From Nakamurella leprariae (lineage in GTDB: Bacteria; Actinomycetota; Actinomycetes; Mycobacteriales; Nakamurellaceae): DNA of 64,000 bases. The notes beneath the pieces were generated by a model, which saw only the letters and a program-made list of their open reading frames with translations, did not search any database and was not told the DNA's origin. The stretch is taken from assembly GCF_016918035.1 (NCBI RefSeq), contig NZ_JAERWK010000019.1, positions 62,001 through 126,000 of the forward strand, in the 5' to 3' direction. Position 1 is the stretch's first letter. Each line of letters starts with the position of its first letter. The position numbers and the translations under genes are program-made. Shown here piece by piece: positions 40,960 to 49,811 of the stretch.

Positions 40960-41693
40960 GCGGGCCGCTGGAGGGCGCCGTCGCGCTGGTCACCGGCGCC
41001 TCCAGCGGCATCGGCGCCGCGATCAGCCGCCGCCTGGCCCGACTGGGCGCGACCGTGGTGCTGGTCGGCCGCCGGGCCGACGCGCTGGACGGGGTCCGTC
41101 AGGAGATCGAGGCGGCCGGTGGCGCCGCCGAGACCGCGATCGCCGACGTGGCCGACCTGTCCGCCATCACCGCGGCCATCGACGGGACGGTGCAGCGACA
41201 CGGTCGGCTCGACGTGGTGGTCAGCAGCGCGGGGGTGGCCAGCCTCGCCCCGTTCGTACCGGCCGAGCCCGGCAGCTGGCAGTCGATGATCGACGCCAAC
41301 GTCTCCGGCTTCGTGAACACCGCCCACACCGCGATGCCGCACCTGTTGGCCGCGGCCGCCGACGGGCCGCGTGGGGTGGCCGACTTCGTGTCCATCTCCT
41401 CGACCTCGGGCCGACGTCCGCTCGCCGGCAACAACATCTACTCGGCCACCAAGCACGCGGTGACCGCACTGAGCGAGGCCATGCGCCAGGAGGTCACCGA
41501 GCGGATGGTGCGGGTCGGCATCGTCTCGCCCGGCATGGTCGACACCCCGATGACCGAGGCCTACCGGTCGGTGGCGTCGTCGGTGTTCCTGACCGTGGAC
41601 GACGTCGCCGACGCCGTCGAGTTCATGATCACCCGCCCGGCCGGCACCGCCATCAACGAGATGATCATGCGGTCGACCCACCAGGCCGTCTGA
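40956..41693 (+). CDS. SDR-family oxidoreductase (NIPSNAP operon)
   Basis: Short-chain dehydrogenase of 245 residues starting GTG: VALVTGASSGIGAAISRRLA, SSAGVASLAPFV in place of NNAG, Ser in VSISSTSGRRPLAGNNIYSA with YSATK, and VSPGMVDTPM. VVLVGRRADALDGV has a basic Arg-Arg after beta-2, which favours NADP(H). Co-translated with the NIPSNAP gene. Closest overall pattern is YdfG/serine-dehydrogenase-like SDRs. Confidence 0.88.
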   Translation: MSGPLEGAVALVTGASSGIGAAISRRLARLGATVVLVGRRADALDGVRQEIEAAGGAAETAIADVADLSAITAAIDGTVQRHGRLDVVVSSAGVASLAPFVPAEPGSWQSMIDANVSGFVNTAHTAMPHLLAAAADGPRGVADFVSISSTSGRRPLAGNNIYSATKHAVTALSEAMRQEVTERMVRVGIVSPGMVDTPMTEAYRSVASSVFLTVDDVADAVEFMITRPAGTAINEMIMRSTHQAV

Positions 41694-41741
41694 ACCAGCC
41701 CGAGATCCCGACATCCCCACCACCGACCCGGAAGGTCTGCT

Positions 41742-42389
41742 GTGAGCCTGCTGCCCCTGGATCCCGACCAGTTGCTGTCCACCACCCGCGCGGTGCGCAA
41801 GCGGTTGGACTTCTCCCGTGAGGTGCCCAAGGACCTGGTCCGCGAGTGCGTGGCCATGGCCCTGCAGGCGCCCACCGGGTCCAACGTGCTGACCACCCAG
41901 TTCGTGGTGGTCACCGACGAGGACAAGCGGCGCGAGGTCGGCCGGATCTACGGCGAGGTGTACGCGGGGTACCGCGCCTCCGCCGGATACCCCGGCAAGC
42001 TGACCGAGGGCGCGGCCGAGACGGCCGACACTCGGACCCGGATGCGGGTGGCCAGCTCGGCCGACTTCCTGGGCGAGCACATGGGTGAGGCGCCGGTGCT
42101 GGTGCTCAGCTGCAGCGTCGGGCCGAACCGCGACGCGGCCAAGGCGGCGACCGGCAACGTGCTGCCCGCCACCTGGAGCTTCATGCTGGCCGCCCGCGCG
42201 CGCGGCTTGGGCACCGCCTGGACCTCCATGCACCTGTCCCGGGAGAAGGACGTCGCCGACGTGCTCGGCATCCCGTTCGACACCGTGGCCCAGGCCGTGC
42301 TCACCCCGCTGGCGTTCACCAAGGGCACCGACTTCAAGCCGGCCGACCGGCCGGAGCCGGATGCGGTGATCCACTGGGACCAGTGGTGA
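41742..42389 (+). CDS. Nitroreductase-family flavoprotein
   Basis: FMN-dependent NAD(P)H oxidoreductase of 215 residues. Family features: TTRAVRKRLDFSREVPKDLV (FMN-phosphate Arg residues), CVAMALQAPTGSNVLTTQFV, ATWSFMLAARARGLGTAWTS and VLTPLAFTKGTDFKPADRPE. Members reduce nitro groups, quinones or enones. GTG start with GGAAGG upstream. It ends the NIPSNAP/SDR set and is followed by a strong terminator hairpin. Confidence 0.88.
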   Translation: MSLLPLDPDQLLSTTRAVRKRLDFSREVPKDLVRECVAMALQAPTGSNVLTTQFVVVTDEDKRREVGRIYGEVYAGYRASAGYPGKLTEGAAETADTRTRMRVASSADFLGEHMGEAPVLVLSCSVGPNRDAAKAATGNVLPATWSFMLAARARGLGTAWTSMHLSREKDVADVLGIPFDTVAQAVLTPLAFTKGTDFKPADRPEPDAVIHWDQW

Positions 42390-42399
42390 TCTGAGTCCT

Positions 42400-42433
42400 G
42401 GAGCCGGGCCGCTCAGCTGAGCGGCCCGGCTCC
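42400..42433. terminator. Bidirectional terminator hairpin
   Basis: A 34-base perfect palindrome: GGAGCCGGGCCGCTCAG (42400-42416) followed directly by its complement (42417-42433). It separates the nitroreductase gene from the convergent response-regulator gene, whose stop codon lies inside the structure. Confidence 0.8.
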
Positions 42434-43090
42434 GGCCCGCACCGGCGAGAACCGGTGCTCCGGCCGTCCGGTGGTGCCGTAGCGGAGCTGCACGTCCAGC
42501 CGGCCCTGGTCGGCCAGCAGGGCCAGGTACCGCTGGGCGGTGGCCCGCGAGATGCCCACCTGTTCGGCCACCTCGGCGGCCGACACCGGTTCGCCGGCCG
42601 CCGCCACCGCCTGCGCCACCGCCTGCTCGGTCAACGCGGAGTGTCCCTTCGGGCGGGTCCCGGCGCCCTGCCCGTGCAACACCCGGATCGCGGCGTCGAC
42701 GGCATCCTGCTGCACCACGTCGGCGCCGTCCAGCAGCGCCCGGTAGCGGCGATAGGCGCCGAGACGGTCCGAGAGTGCCTCGGCGCCGAACGGTTTCACC
42801 AGGTAGGCCAGCGCGCCACGGGACAGGGCGGTCCGCACGGTGCCCGCCTCGGCCGCTGCCGACAGCACGAACACGTCGCAGTCCAGCGACCGGACGAGTT
42901 CGAGGCCGCTGCCGTCCGGCAGGTACAGGTCGACCAGGGCCAGGTCGACCCCGCGGGCGGCCAGCCGCATCGCCTCCGCGACGGAGGCGCAGCTGTCCGG
43001 CTCGGCGAATCCCGGCGTGGCCCGGACGATGTCGGCGTGCAACCGGGCCACCCGGAAGTCGTCGTCGACGACCAGGACGGTCAGCGCCAC
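42413..43090 (-). CDS. CitB/DcuR-type response regulator
   Basis: Regulator of 225 residues. The receiver has DDDF at the N-terminus, the phospho-acceptor Asp in LALVDLYLPDGSGLELVRSL (about residue 54), and Lys in YLVKPFGAEAL. The C-terminal part has a helix-turn-helix, VSAAEVAEQVGISRATAQRY, as in CitB/DcuR proteins. It overlaps the sensor kinase gene by 10 bases. Expected to activate the divergent tricarboxylate transporter cluster in response to the kinase. Confidence 0.92.
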   Translation of the reverse strand: MALTVLVVDDDFRVARLHADIVRATPGFAEPDSCASVAEAMRLAARGVDLALVDLYLPDGSGLELVRSLDCDVFVLSAAAEAGTVRTALSRGALAYLVKPFGAEALSDRLGAYRRYRALLDGADVVQQDAVDAAIRVLHGQGAGTRPKGHSALTEQAVAQAVAAAGEPVSAAEVAEQVGISRATAQRYLALLADQGRLDVQLRYGTTGRPEHRFSPVRAGAGPLS

Positions 43091-44835
43091 GACGCCTCCG
43101 TCTGCGGGGAGCCGGCCGGCCGGCCGACCGGACCGGCCGTGGCGCCTCCGCGGCTCGCCAGGACCCCCGGGAGTCTGGCCACGAACACCGCGCCCGCCGA
43201 CCCGTCGCCGCCGGGCTCGGCCAGCCAGACGTCGCCCCCGGTGGCCCGGGCCACCTGACGGACCAGGCTCAGCCCGAGCCCCCGCCCGGAGCCGATCGGG
43301 TGGCCGGTCACCTCCGGCTCGAACAGGCGCTCTCGCAACGCTTCCGGGACGCCGGGGCCGCTGTCGGCCACCGTCACGTACAGCGTCCCGGCGTCACTGA
43401 GCAGCTCGACGTCGACCCAGCGGTCCGGTACCGGACCGCGCTCGGTGGTGGCTGCATCGACGGCTGCATCGATGGCATTGTCCAGCAGGTTGCCCAGCAC
43501 CGTGGTCACCGCCACCGGGTCGGTGACGAGCTCCGGCAGCCAGGTCTGCGCTCCGATGCGCAGGTCCACGGCGCGTTCGCGGAAGTGCGCCGCCTTGGCC
43601 GACAGGAACGCCTGCACCGACGGGTCGCGCACCGCCTCCAGCCCGTCGAGCAGCGTGCCCAGCGGTCCGGACCCCAGCAGCGTGCGGACGTACTCGTCGG
43701 CCTCGACGCTGCGCCCGGCGGCAATGAGTCCGTGCACGACGTGCAGCCGGTTGGCGAACTCGTGCCGCTGCGCCCGCAGGGCGCTGCTCATCGTCTGCAC
43801 GGCGTCCAACTGGCGGGTGAGCGACTCGATCTCGGTGCGGTCGCGGGCCGACAGCACCACGCCCAGGTCCCGGGCGCCGCGACTGACCGGTCGGACCGAG
43901 CAGACCAGCACGCGGCCGCCGGTGACGACCAGGAGCGGCTGATCGATCGGCGCCGTGGTCGGGGCCGCCGTCCGCAGCCGGTCGGAGATGGCGTGCCGCA
44001 ACGGTGCGGGCACGTCGGCGTCGTCGAGGGTGCGGCCCGGACCGATGCGCGCGCCCAGCAGTCGCCGGGCCTCGTCGTTGGCCACGGTGATCCGACCCGT
44101 GGCGTCCACCGCGACCACCGCGCCGGCGATGCCGCCGAGCACAGCCTCGTGCTCGGAGACCAGTCCGGCCATCTCCTCCGGCTCCAGGCCGAGCGTCAAC
44201 CGTCGCAGCCGGCGGCCCAGCAGCACCGACGCCACCGTGCCCAGGCCGAGGGCGGCCGCCGCGTAGCCCGCCGCGATGAGGAGGTCGGCCCGTAGCGCGG
44301 AGGCCAGCACGTCGGCGTCGATCCCGACGCTGACCGCACCCACCACGACTCCCGACCCGTCCGGGGCGAACACCGGCACCTTGGCCCGGGCGGACTCGCC
44401 CAGGGTGCCGCGCTGCTCGACGACCTCCTCGCCGCCCGCCAGCGGCACCGACGGATCGGTCGACACCGGGCGGCCCAGCTGGGTCGGGTCCGGGTGGGCG
44501 AGCCGGATGCCGCGGTCGTCCGTCACCACCACGAACAGCGCCCCGGTCCGCCCCCGGACGGCTTCCGCCTGCTGCTGCACCGCCCCGGTTGCGAGCTCGG
44601 TGCCGGTCTCCGGGGCGGCGCGGTCGTCGGCCGCCCAGCGCGCCACGGCATCCCGCACCACCGGGTTCTCCGCCGTGCTGCGGGCGACCGCCAGGGCGCG
44701 CTGCCCGTACTCGGTCGACAGCTGACGGTCCAGCAGGGTGCCGAACAGGCTGAAGCCCAGTCCGACGACGGCCGTGACCACGGCCAGCTGCAGCAGGAGC
44801 AGCTGGCCGGTGAACCGCAGCCGGGGACGGCGCAT
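43081..44835 (-). CDS. CitA/DcuS-type sensor histidine kinase
   Basis: Membrane kinase of 584 residues. Helix 1 is LLLLQLAVVTAVVGLGFSLF, followed by an extracytoplasmic PDC sensor (VTDDRGIRLAHPDPTQLGRP, the CitA-type citrate-binding element), helix 2 (LIAAGYAAAALGLGTVASVL), a PAS domain, the phospho-acceptor His in LRAQRHEFANRLHVVHGLIA, and the ATPase boxes NLLDNAIDAA, VADSGPGVP and GSGRGLGLSLVRQV. All of these mark the CitA/DcuS class that senses C4- or C6-carboxylates. ATG 44835 begins the basic tail before helix 1. Confidence 0.92.
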   Translation of the reverse strand: MRRPRLRFTGQLLLLQLAVVTAVVGLGFSLFGTLLDRQLSTEYGQRALAVARSTAENPVVRDAVARWAADDRAAPETGTELATGAVQQQAEAVRGRTGALFVVVTDDRGIRLAHPDPTQLGRPVSTDPSVPLAGGEEVVEQRGTLGESARAKVPVFAPDGSGVVVGAVSVGIDADVLASALRADLLIAAGYAAAALGLGTVASVLLGRRLRRLTLGLEPEEMAGLVSEHEAVLGGIAGAVVAVDATGRITVANDEARRLLGARIGPGRTLDDADVPAPLRHAISDRLRTAAPTTAPIDQPLLVVTGGRVLVCSVRPVSRGARDLGVVLSARDRTEIESLTRQLDAVQTMSSALRAQRHEFANRLHVVHGLIAAGRSVEADEYVRTLLGSGPLGTLLDGLEAVRDPSVQAFLSAKAAHFRERAVDLRIGAQTWLPELVTDPVAVTTVLGNLLDNAIDAAVDAATTERGPVPDRWVDVELLSDAGTLYVTVADSGPGVPEALRERLFEPEVTGHPIGSGRGLGLSLVRQVARATGGDVWLAEPGGDGSAGAVFVARLPGVLASRGGATAGPVGRPAGSPQTEASWR

Positions 44836-45103
44836 GCGGCGACAGTAACGGCCCGGCCGCCGGCGCTGATGCCGTGCGCACAATGCGCAGAAGTCGGGTC
44901 AACGCGGGAAAGCGGCGGGAACGACCAGAACCGCGCGCCGGGCCGTCGCCGGAGTTAGCGTGCTGCACGTCACATCGAGTCGCCGTGCGGCGACGGTGAC
45001 GGGAACGCGGTGCCGGGTTCCCGCGGGGCGCTCGGTCGCCGCGGTGGCTCCGGACCGGCGTCCCCGGCGCCGCCGCCGCGGCCATCGCCGTCCGGGAGCG
45101 CGC

Positions 45104-45493
45104 ATGACGATCCTCGCCGCCTACCAGCAGACGCCGGAGGGGCAGGCCGCCCTGGACCGGGCGGTGGCCGAGGCCCGGCTGCGGAACACCGATCTGGTCG
45201 TCCTCACCGCGCCGGCGCACCCCGGGGACGACCCGCTCGTCCGGCTCAATGAGCTGGACCGGCTGCTGGCCGAGGACGCCGGGGGACCGGTGCCGGTCGC
45301 GGTCCGGCCGGCGCACCGGCCGGAGCACCTGGCCGACGAGATCGTCGACCTGGGCAGCGAACTGGACGCCGAGATGATCGTCATCGGGCTGCGCAAGCGC
45401 TCCCCGGTCGGCAAGTTGTTCCTCGGCTCCGCCGCGCAGGACGTGCTGCTCAACGCGACCGTGCCGGTCCTCGCCGTCCGCGCCGTCGGTTGA
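45104..45493 (+). CDS. Universal stress protein (UspA-like)
   Basis: Single-domain Usp of 129 residues: MTILAAYQQTPEGQAALDRA at the start, then IVDLGSELDAEMIVIGLRKR, SPVGKLFLGSAAQDVLLNAT and VPVLAVRAV. The ATP-binding pattern G-x2-K-x8-G-x-S is represented by GLRKRSPVGKLFLGSAAQ. GGGAG precedes the ATG. It lies between the kinase and the transporter genes, 268 bases from the divergent kinase start, and probably heads the tct transcript. Confidence 0.88.
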   Translation: MTILAAYQQTPEGQAALDRAVAEARLRNTDLVVLTAPAHPGDDPLVRLNELDRLLAEDAGGPVPVAVRPAHRPEHLADEIVDLGSELDAEMIVIGLRKRSPVGKLFLGSAAQDVLLNATVPVLAVRAVG

Positions 45494-45574
45494 GACCACC
45501 GCGCCGACCGCCCGGTCGGATGTCCACCAGCTGTTCCGTTCTCGCATCGCATCCGCATCCCTGGAAGGCCGACG

Positions 45575-46636
45575 ATGGCATCCACCCGCACTCCTGTTCC
45601 CCCCGGTGTCGACGGCGGGGACGTCGTCCGCGCGGCCTCCCGGCCCCGTCCGCGCCGTCGCTGGCCGATGGTCGTCTGGACGGTGGTCGCGGTGCTGGTC
45701 ATCGGCGCCGGGCTGATCGCCACGGCCCGGTCCGGCGGCGGCGACTCGGCTCGGGCCCGCCTCGCCGTCATCGCCCCGGCTGCCCCCGGTGGCGGCTGGG
45801 ACCTGGTCGCCCGCGAGTCGCAACAGGCGCTGAAGTCCGAGGGTGTGGTCAACAACGTGCAGGTGGTGAACATCCCTGGGGCCGCCGGCACCATCGGACT
45901 GGGCCAGTTGGCCGACATGACCGGCCAGGGCGGCACACTCATGGTCACCGGGACCGTGATGGTGGGCGGGATCATCGCCAACGACAGTGACGCCACCCTG
46001 GCCGACGTCACGCCCATCGCCCGGCTGGCCGAGGACTTCGAGGTCATCGTGGTGCCGGGGGACTCGCCGTACCAGACCCTGGACGAGTTGCTGGAGGCGT
46101 GGCGGGCGGACCCACCGGGCACCGCCATCGGCGGCGGCTCCAAGGGCGGGACCGACCACCTGCTGGCCGGTCTCGTGGCCGAGAGCGCCGGGATCGACCC
46201 GACGCAGCTCAACTACCTCGCGTTCTCCGGCGGTGGCGAGGCGCTCAACGCGCTGCTGGCGAACACGGTGACGGCCAGCATCTCCGGTTACAACGAGTTC
46301 GCCGACCAGATCGAGGCCGGCAACGTCCGGGCACTGGCCATGGGCACCAGGGAGCGCGTCGAAGGCATCGACGTGCCGAGCCTGGGCGAGCAGGGCGTCG
46401 ACGTGGAGCTCACCAACTGGCGTGGGCTGGTCGCCCCGCCCGGCCTGAGCGACGACCAGCGGGAGCAGCTCACCGACATCGTCACCGAGATGGTGCAGGG
46501 CGCGGCCTGGCAGGACACCGTCGCCCGGAACCGTTGGAAGGACACCTTCCTCACCGGTGCGGACTTCGAGCAGTTCATCCAGGCCGAGACCGCCCGGATC
46601 CAGGACATCGCCACCGAACTCGGGATCGGAGCATGA
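45575..46636 (+). CDS. tctC: Tripartite tricarboxylate transporter substrate-binding protein (TctC)
   Basis: Extracytoplasmic binding protein of 353 residues. A basic N-terminus (RPRPRRRWPM) leads into one hydrophobic helix (VVWTVVAVLVIGAGLIATA) without a lipobox, so it is membrane-anchored or cleaved. TctC/Bug motifs: APAAPGGGWDLVARESQQAL, VVNIPGAAGTIGLGQLADM, IGGGSKGGTDHLLAGLVA, SGGGEALNALLANTVTA and NWRGLVAPPGLSDDQREQL. First of the tctCBA genes; ATGA overlaps tctB. Confidence 0.93.
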   Translation: MASTRTPVPPGVDGGDVVRAASRPRPRRRWPMVVWTVVAVLVIGAGLIATARSGGGDSARARLAVIAPAAPGGGWDLVARESQQALKSEGVVNNVQVVNIPGAAGTIGLGQLADMTGQGGTLMVTGTVMVGGIIANDSDATLADVTPIARLAEDFEVIVVPGDSPYQTLDELLEAWRADPPGTAIGGGSKGGTDHLLAGLVAESAGIDPTQLNYLAFSGGGEALNALLANTVTASISGYNEFADQIEAGNVRALAMGTRERVEGIDVPSLGEQGVDVELTNWRGLVAPPGLSDDQREQLTDIVTEMVQGAAWQDTVARNRWKDTFLTGADFEQFIQAETARIQDIATELGIGA

Positions 46637-47361
46637 GGATGAGCATGGACGATCGGAGCGCGGGTCGGGAACCCGCGTCGGGTGCGGTCGCCGCGGTGCC
46701 GGCACGGACCGGCGGGGCGACCACCCCGCCGGACGACGCCGGGGCGGCGGGACCGCTGGGAACGGCCCGCTGGGGCGGCCTCTCGGAGCTGGTGGTGCCG
46801 CTGGTGCTGCTCGCGCTGGCCGGCTTCCTCATCGTGGGCACGCTGGGCATGGAGGTCCCGCCGAGCGTGCAGGTGCCGGGGCCGACGTTCTTCCCCTGGC
46901 TGGTCATCGGGCTGCTCGTGGTCATGGCCGTGCTGTCGGCCGTGTCGACGCTGCGCGCCCGGGCCCGCCAGCAGGCGTCGTCGTCACCGGCTGCCGGCGA
47001 CCGTATCGACCGTGTCGACCGTGTGGCTGAGGAGACGCGCGACGCCGACGGCGATCCCATCGACGAGACGCCCCCGGACGTGCCGCCCGGACGGGCGCCG
47101 TGGCCGGCCGGGGCGGTGAGCGACTGGCGGGCGCTGGGCATCGTGCTCGGCTCGCTGGTGGCCTTCATCGTGCTGCTCCGGCCGGTCGGCTGGATCCTGG
47201 CCGCCGGGCTGCTGTTCTGGGGCGTCGCGTACGCCATGGGGTCCCGGCGTCCGGTGCTCGACATCTCGGTCGCCCTGGTCATGTCGTCCGCCATCCAGCT
47301 GATCTTCGGCAACCTGCTCGGGCTGAACCTGCCGGCCGGCTTCCTGGAAGGGGTGCTCTGA
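46633..47361 (+). CDS. tctB: Tripartite tricarboxylate transporter small membrane subunit (TctB)
   Basis: Four-helix membrane protein of 242 residues, longer than the usual 150-170 because of a 45-residue N-terminal tail and a charged 60-residue loop between helices 2 and 3 (AAGDRIDRVDRVAEETRDAD). Helices: LVVPLVLLALAGFLIVGTLG, WLVIGLLVVMAVLSAV, ALGIVLGSLVAFIVLLRP and a C-terminal hairpin. Starts at 46633, 46639 and 46645 are possible; GGAG favours 46639, the ATGA overlap 46633. Confidence 0.88.
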   Translation: MRMSMDDRSAGREPASGAVAAVPARTGGATTPPDDAGAAGPLGTARWGGLSELVVPLVLLALAGFLIVGTLGMEVPPSVQVPGPTFFPWLVIGLLVVMAVLSAVSTLRARARQQASSSPAAGDRIDRVDRVAEETRDADGDPIDETPPDVPPGRAPWPAGAVSDWRALGIVLGSLVAFIVLLRPVGWILAAGLLFWGVAYAMGSRRPVLDISVALVMSSAIQLIFGNLLGLNLPAGFLEGVL

Positions 47362-47362
47362 C

Positions 47363-48871
47363 GTGGGTGACCAACTCGGGAACCTGATCGGCGGCTTCGG
47401 GGACGCGCTCACCCCGATGAACCTGATGTGGGTGTTCGTCGGCTGCCTGCTCGGCACCGCGGTCGGCGTGCTGCCCGGGCTGGGATCGTCGATGGCGGTG
47501 GCGCTGCTGCTGCCGATCACCTTCACTCTCGACCCGATCGCGGCCTTCATCATGTTCGCCGGCATCTACTACGGGGGGCTGTTCGGCGACTCGACCACGG
47601 CCATCCTGATGAACACACCGGGCAACTCCACCGCCATCGCGTCCACGTTCGAGGGCCACCGGATGGCCAAACGCGGCCGCGCGCCCCAGGCCCTGGCCAC
47701 CGCGGCGATCGGGGCGTTCGTGGGCGGCATCCTGGCCACCATCCTGGTGGTGTTCTTCGCCCCGGTGCTGGCCGACCTGGCCACCGTGTTCGGCCCGGCC
47801 GAGTACTTCGCGCTGGCCATCGTGGCGTTCGTGGCCACCGCCGCGGTGGTGGCCGACTCCGCGGTGAAGGGGCTGGCCGCCCTGGCCATCGGCCTTTCCC
47901 TGGCCATGGTCGGCGTCGACTCGATCAGCGGGGCGTCGCGCTACACGTTCGGCGTGCCGTCGCTGCTGGACGGCATCGACATCGTGGTCATCACCGTGGG
48001 GCTGCTGGCGGTGGGGGAGGTGCTGCACGTGGCGTCCCGGATCCACAAGGACGCCACCGTCACGGCCATGACGATCAGCGGACGGCCCTACCTCGACCGG
48101 CGGGAGTTCCGCGAGGCGCTGCCCGCCTGGTTGCGCGGATCGGCCTTCGGCCTCCCGTTCGGCGCCATCCCGGCCGGCGGGGCCGAGATCCCGACCTTCC
48201 TGGCCTTCGGGCTGGAACGCCGGCTGGACCGCCGGCGCAAGCACCCGCAGTTCGGTCGTGGCGCGATCCGCGGGCTGGCCGCGCCGGAGTCGGCTGCCAA
48301 CGCCACGGCCGGCTCGGCGATGGGATCGCTGCTGGCACTTGGGCTTCCGACGTCGGCCACGGCGGCCATCATGCTGGCCGCATTCCAGCAGTACGGCATG
48401 CAGCCGGGGCCGCTGCTGTTCACCCGCAACGCGGACCTGGTCTGGGCCCTGCTGGCCAGCCTGTTCGTCGGCATGGTGGTGCTGCTGATCATCAACCTGC
48501 CGTTCGCGCCGATCTGGGCCAAGCTGCTGCTCATCCCCAAGCCGTACCTGTACGCCGGCATCACCGTGTTCGCGGTGCTCGGCGTGTACGCGGCCAGCTC
48601 GTCGCTGGTCGACCTGATCCTGCTGGTGCTCATCGGGCTGATCGGCTTCATGCTGCGGCGCTACGGCCTGCCGCTGGCCCCGGTGCTCATCGCGGTCATC
48701 CTGGGTCCGCTGGCCGAGACCAGCCTGCGCCGCACCCTGGCCGTCAGCGAGGGCGACCCGGGGGCGTTGCTGGACTCGGCCCTGGCGCTGAGCCTGTACG
48801 GCCTGCTGGCCCTGGGCATCCTGGTCGTCGCGGTGAACAAGGTGCGCAACCGGGCCAAGGTCGACATCTGA
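47363..48871 (+). CDS. tctA: Tripartite tricarboxylate transporter large permease (TctA)
   Basis: Membrane permease of 502 residues with the TctA signatures GVLPGLGSSMAVALLLPITF, YYGGLFGDSTTAILMNTPGN, GLPFGAIPAGGAEIPTFLAF and APESAANATAGSAMGSLLAL (GLPTSATAAIML follows). About 11-12 helices. With TctB it imports citrate, tricarballylate or a related carboxylate using an ion gradient. GTG start 1 base after the tctB stop, with GGAAGGGG upstream. A hairpin at 48903-48925 ends the operon. Confidence 0.94.
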   Translation: MGDQLGNLIGGFGDALTPMNLMWVFVGCLLGTAVGVLPGLGSSMAVALLLPITFTLDPIAAFIMFAGIYYGGLFGDSTTAILMNTPGNSTAIASTFEGHRMAKRGRAPQALATAAIGAFVGGILATILVVFFAPVLADLATVFGPAEYFALAIVAFVATAAVVADSAVKGLAALAIGLSLAMVGVDSISGASRYTFGVPSLLDGIDIVVITVGLLAVGEVLHVASRIHKDATVTAMTISGRPYLDRREFREALPAWLRGSAFGLPFGAIPAGGAEIPTFLAFGLERRLDRRRKHPQFGRGAIRGLAAPESAANATAGSAMGSLLALGLPTSATAAIMLAAFQQYGMQPGPLLFTRNADLVWALLASLFVGMVVLLIINLPFAPIWAKLLLIPKPYLYAGITVFAVLGVYAASSSLVDLILLVLIGLIGFMLRRYGLPLAPVLIAVILGPLAETSLRRTLAVSEGDPGALLDSALALSLYGLLALGILVVAVNKVRNRAKVDI

Positions 48872-48902
48872 GCGCCGCGGACTCCCGTCGCCACTCGACC
48901 AG

Positions 48903-48925
48903 CAGGTGCTGCGATGCAGCACCTG
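48903..48925. terminator. Terminator hairpin between tctA and TPR genes
   Basis: CAGGTGCTGC-GAT-GCAGCACCTG, a perfect 10-bp stem with a 3-base loop, between the convergent tctA and TPR genes. No U-tract, as usual in high-GC actinobacteria. Confidence 0.75.
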
Positions 48926-48951
48926 ACCGTCCGCTCGACGGTGCTGATCGG

Positions 48952-49800
48952 TCAGCCCGGCGCGGGATGCGTCCGGGATCCACGTCCCCAGTCGTCCTCG
49001 GCGTCCATCCGGGCCAGTCGTAGTCCCCATCCCTTGGCAGCGGTGTCCGCCAGGATGCGGTCGAGGAAGGCCCTGGCCTGATGGTCGTCGCCTTCGACGT
49101 AATGGAAGTACTTGGCCAGCGCGTACAGGCCGTTGACGGCGCCGCCCTCGTTGTCCGGTCCGACCGTGTCGAGGAACTGCTCGGGCGACATGGTGCCGTT
49201 GAGCAGCAGGCAGATGTCCCGGTAGCCCTCGTCGTCACCGATCACCGGGACGACGAGGGTGTCGGCAGTGATGCCGGCGACGGCCGCCCGGGCGCGCTCC
49301 ATGTCGCCGAGGTGGGCCGCAGCCGTCCAGATCCAGTCGGCCTCACAACTGATCAGGTCCCGGTCGTGCCGAGCGGAGACCTCGTCGGCCTTCTCGAACA
49401 GTTCGATGGCGGTGCGGTAGTCGCGTCGCAGGTAGTGACCGACGCCGAGGTAGTGCCACTTCCAGTTGTCCTCGGCGTCCAACCGCACGGACAGCGTGAG
49501 GTCGGCGATGCCTTCGGCGGTGCGACCGGTGTTGAGGTACTTGCGGCCTCGGTTGTAGTACTGATGCGCGTCGAAGGGATCCAGCACCAGCGCCCGGGAG
49601 AAGTACTCGATGGCGACCTCGGCGTCGTGGTTGAAGTTGAGGATGGCCTTGGCGGTCAGCAGCGACCGGTTGCCCGGATCCGAGCTCAGGGCGGCATCGA
49701 CCTTGGTCTCCTCCTCGGGCTCCATCCAGATGTAGCCCTTGGCCGGTCCACCGCCGTAGGCGATTTCGAGCATCTGCCGACGGCTCGCATCCCTGTCCAT
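48952..49800 (-). CDS. TPR-repeat protein, paralogue 3 of 3
   Basis: Soluble helical protein of 282 residues without signal peptide. It shares GPAKGYIWMEPEEETKVDAA at the N-terminus with its neighbour (GPAKGYVWMDQEEEARIDAR). TPR units include AEVAIEYFSRALVLDPFDAH, YYNRGRKYLNTGRTAEGIAD and LDAEDNWKWHYLGVGHYLRR. Then come DLISCEADWIW and the shared block VVPVIGDDEGYRDICLLLNG. TPRs are protein-binding scaffolds; a partner cannot be named. AGGGAG precedes the ATG. Last gene of the transporter/amidohydrolase operon, 11 bases after paralogue 2. Confidence 0.85.
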   Translation of the reverse strand: MDRDASRRQMLEIAYGGGPAKGYIWMEPEEETKVDAALSSDPGNRSLLTAKAILNFNHDAEVAIEYFSRALVLDPFDAHQYYNRGRKYLNTGRTAEGIADLTLSVRLDAEDNWKWHYLGVGHYLRRDYRTAIELFEKADEVSARHDRDLISCEADWIWTAAAHLGDMERARAAVAGITADTLVVPVIGDDEGYRDICLLLNGTMSPEQFLDTVGPDNEGGAVNGLYALAKYFHYVEGDDHQARAFLDRILADTAAKGWGLRLARMDAEDDWGRGSRTHPAPG

Positions 49801-49811
49801 GCTGCGTCTCC

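Noticed and set aside
43394-46705. A minus-strand open frame of 1103 codons
   Set aside because: Overlaps the kinase gene out of frame and the tct genes in antisense, with low-complexity Arg/Pro/Gly composition. A shadow frame.
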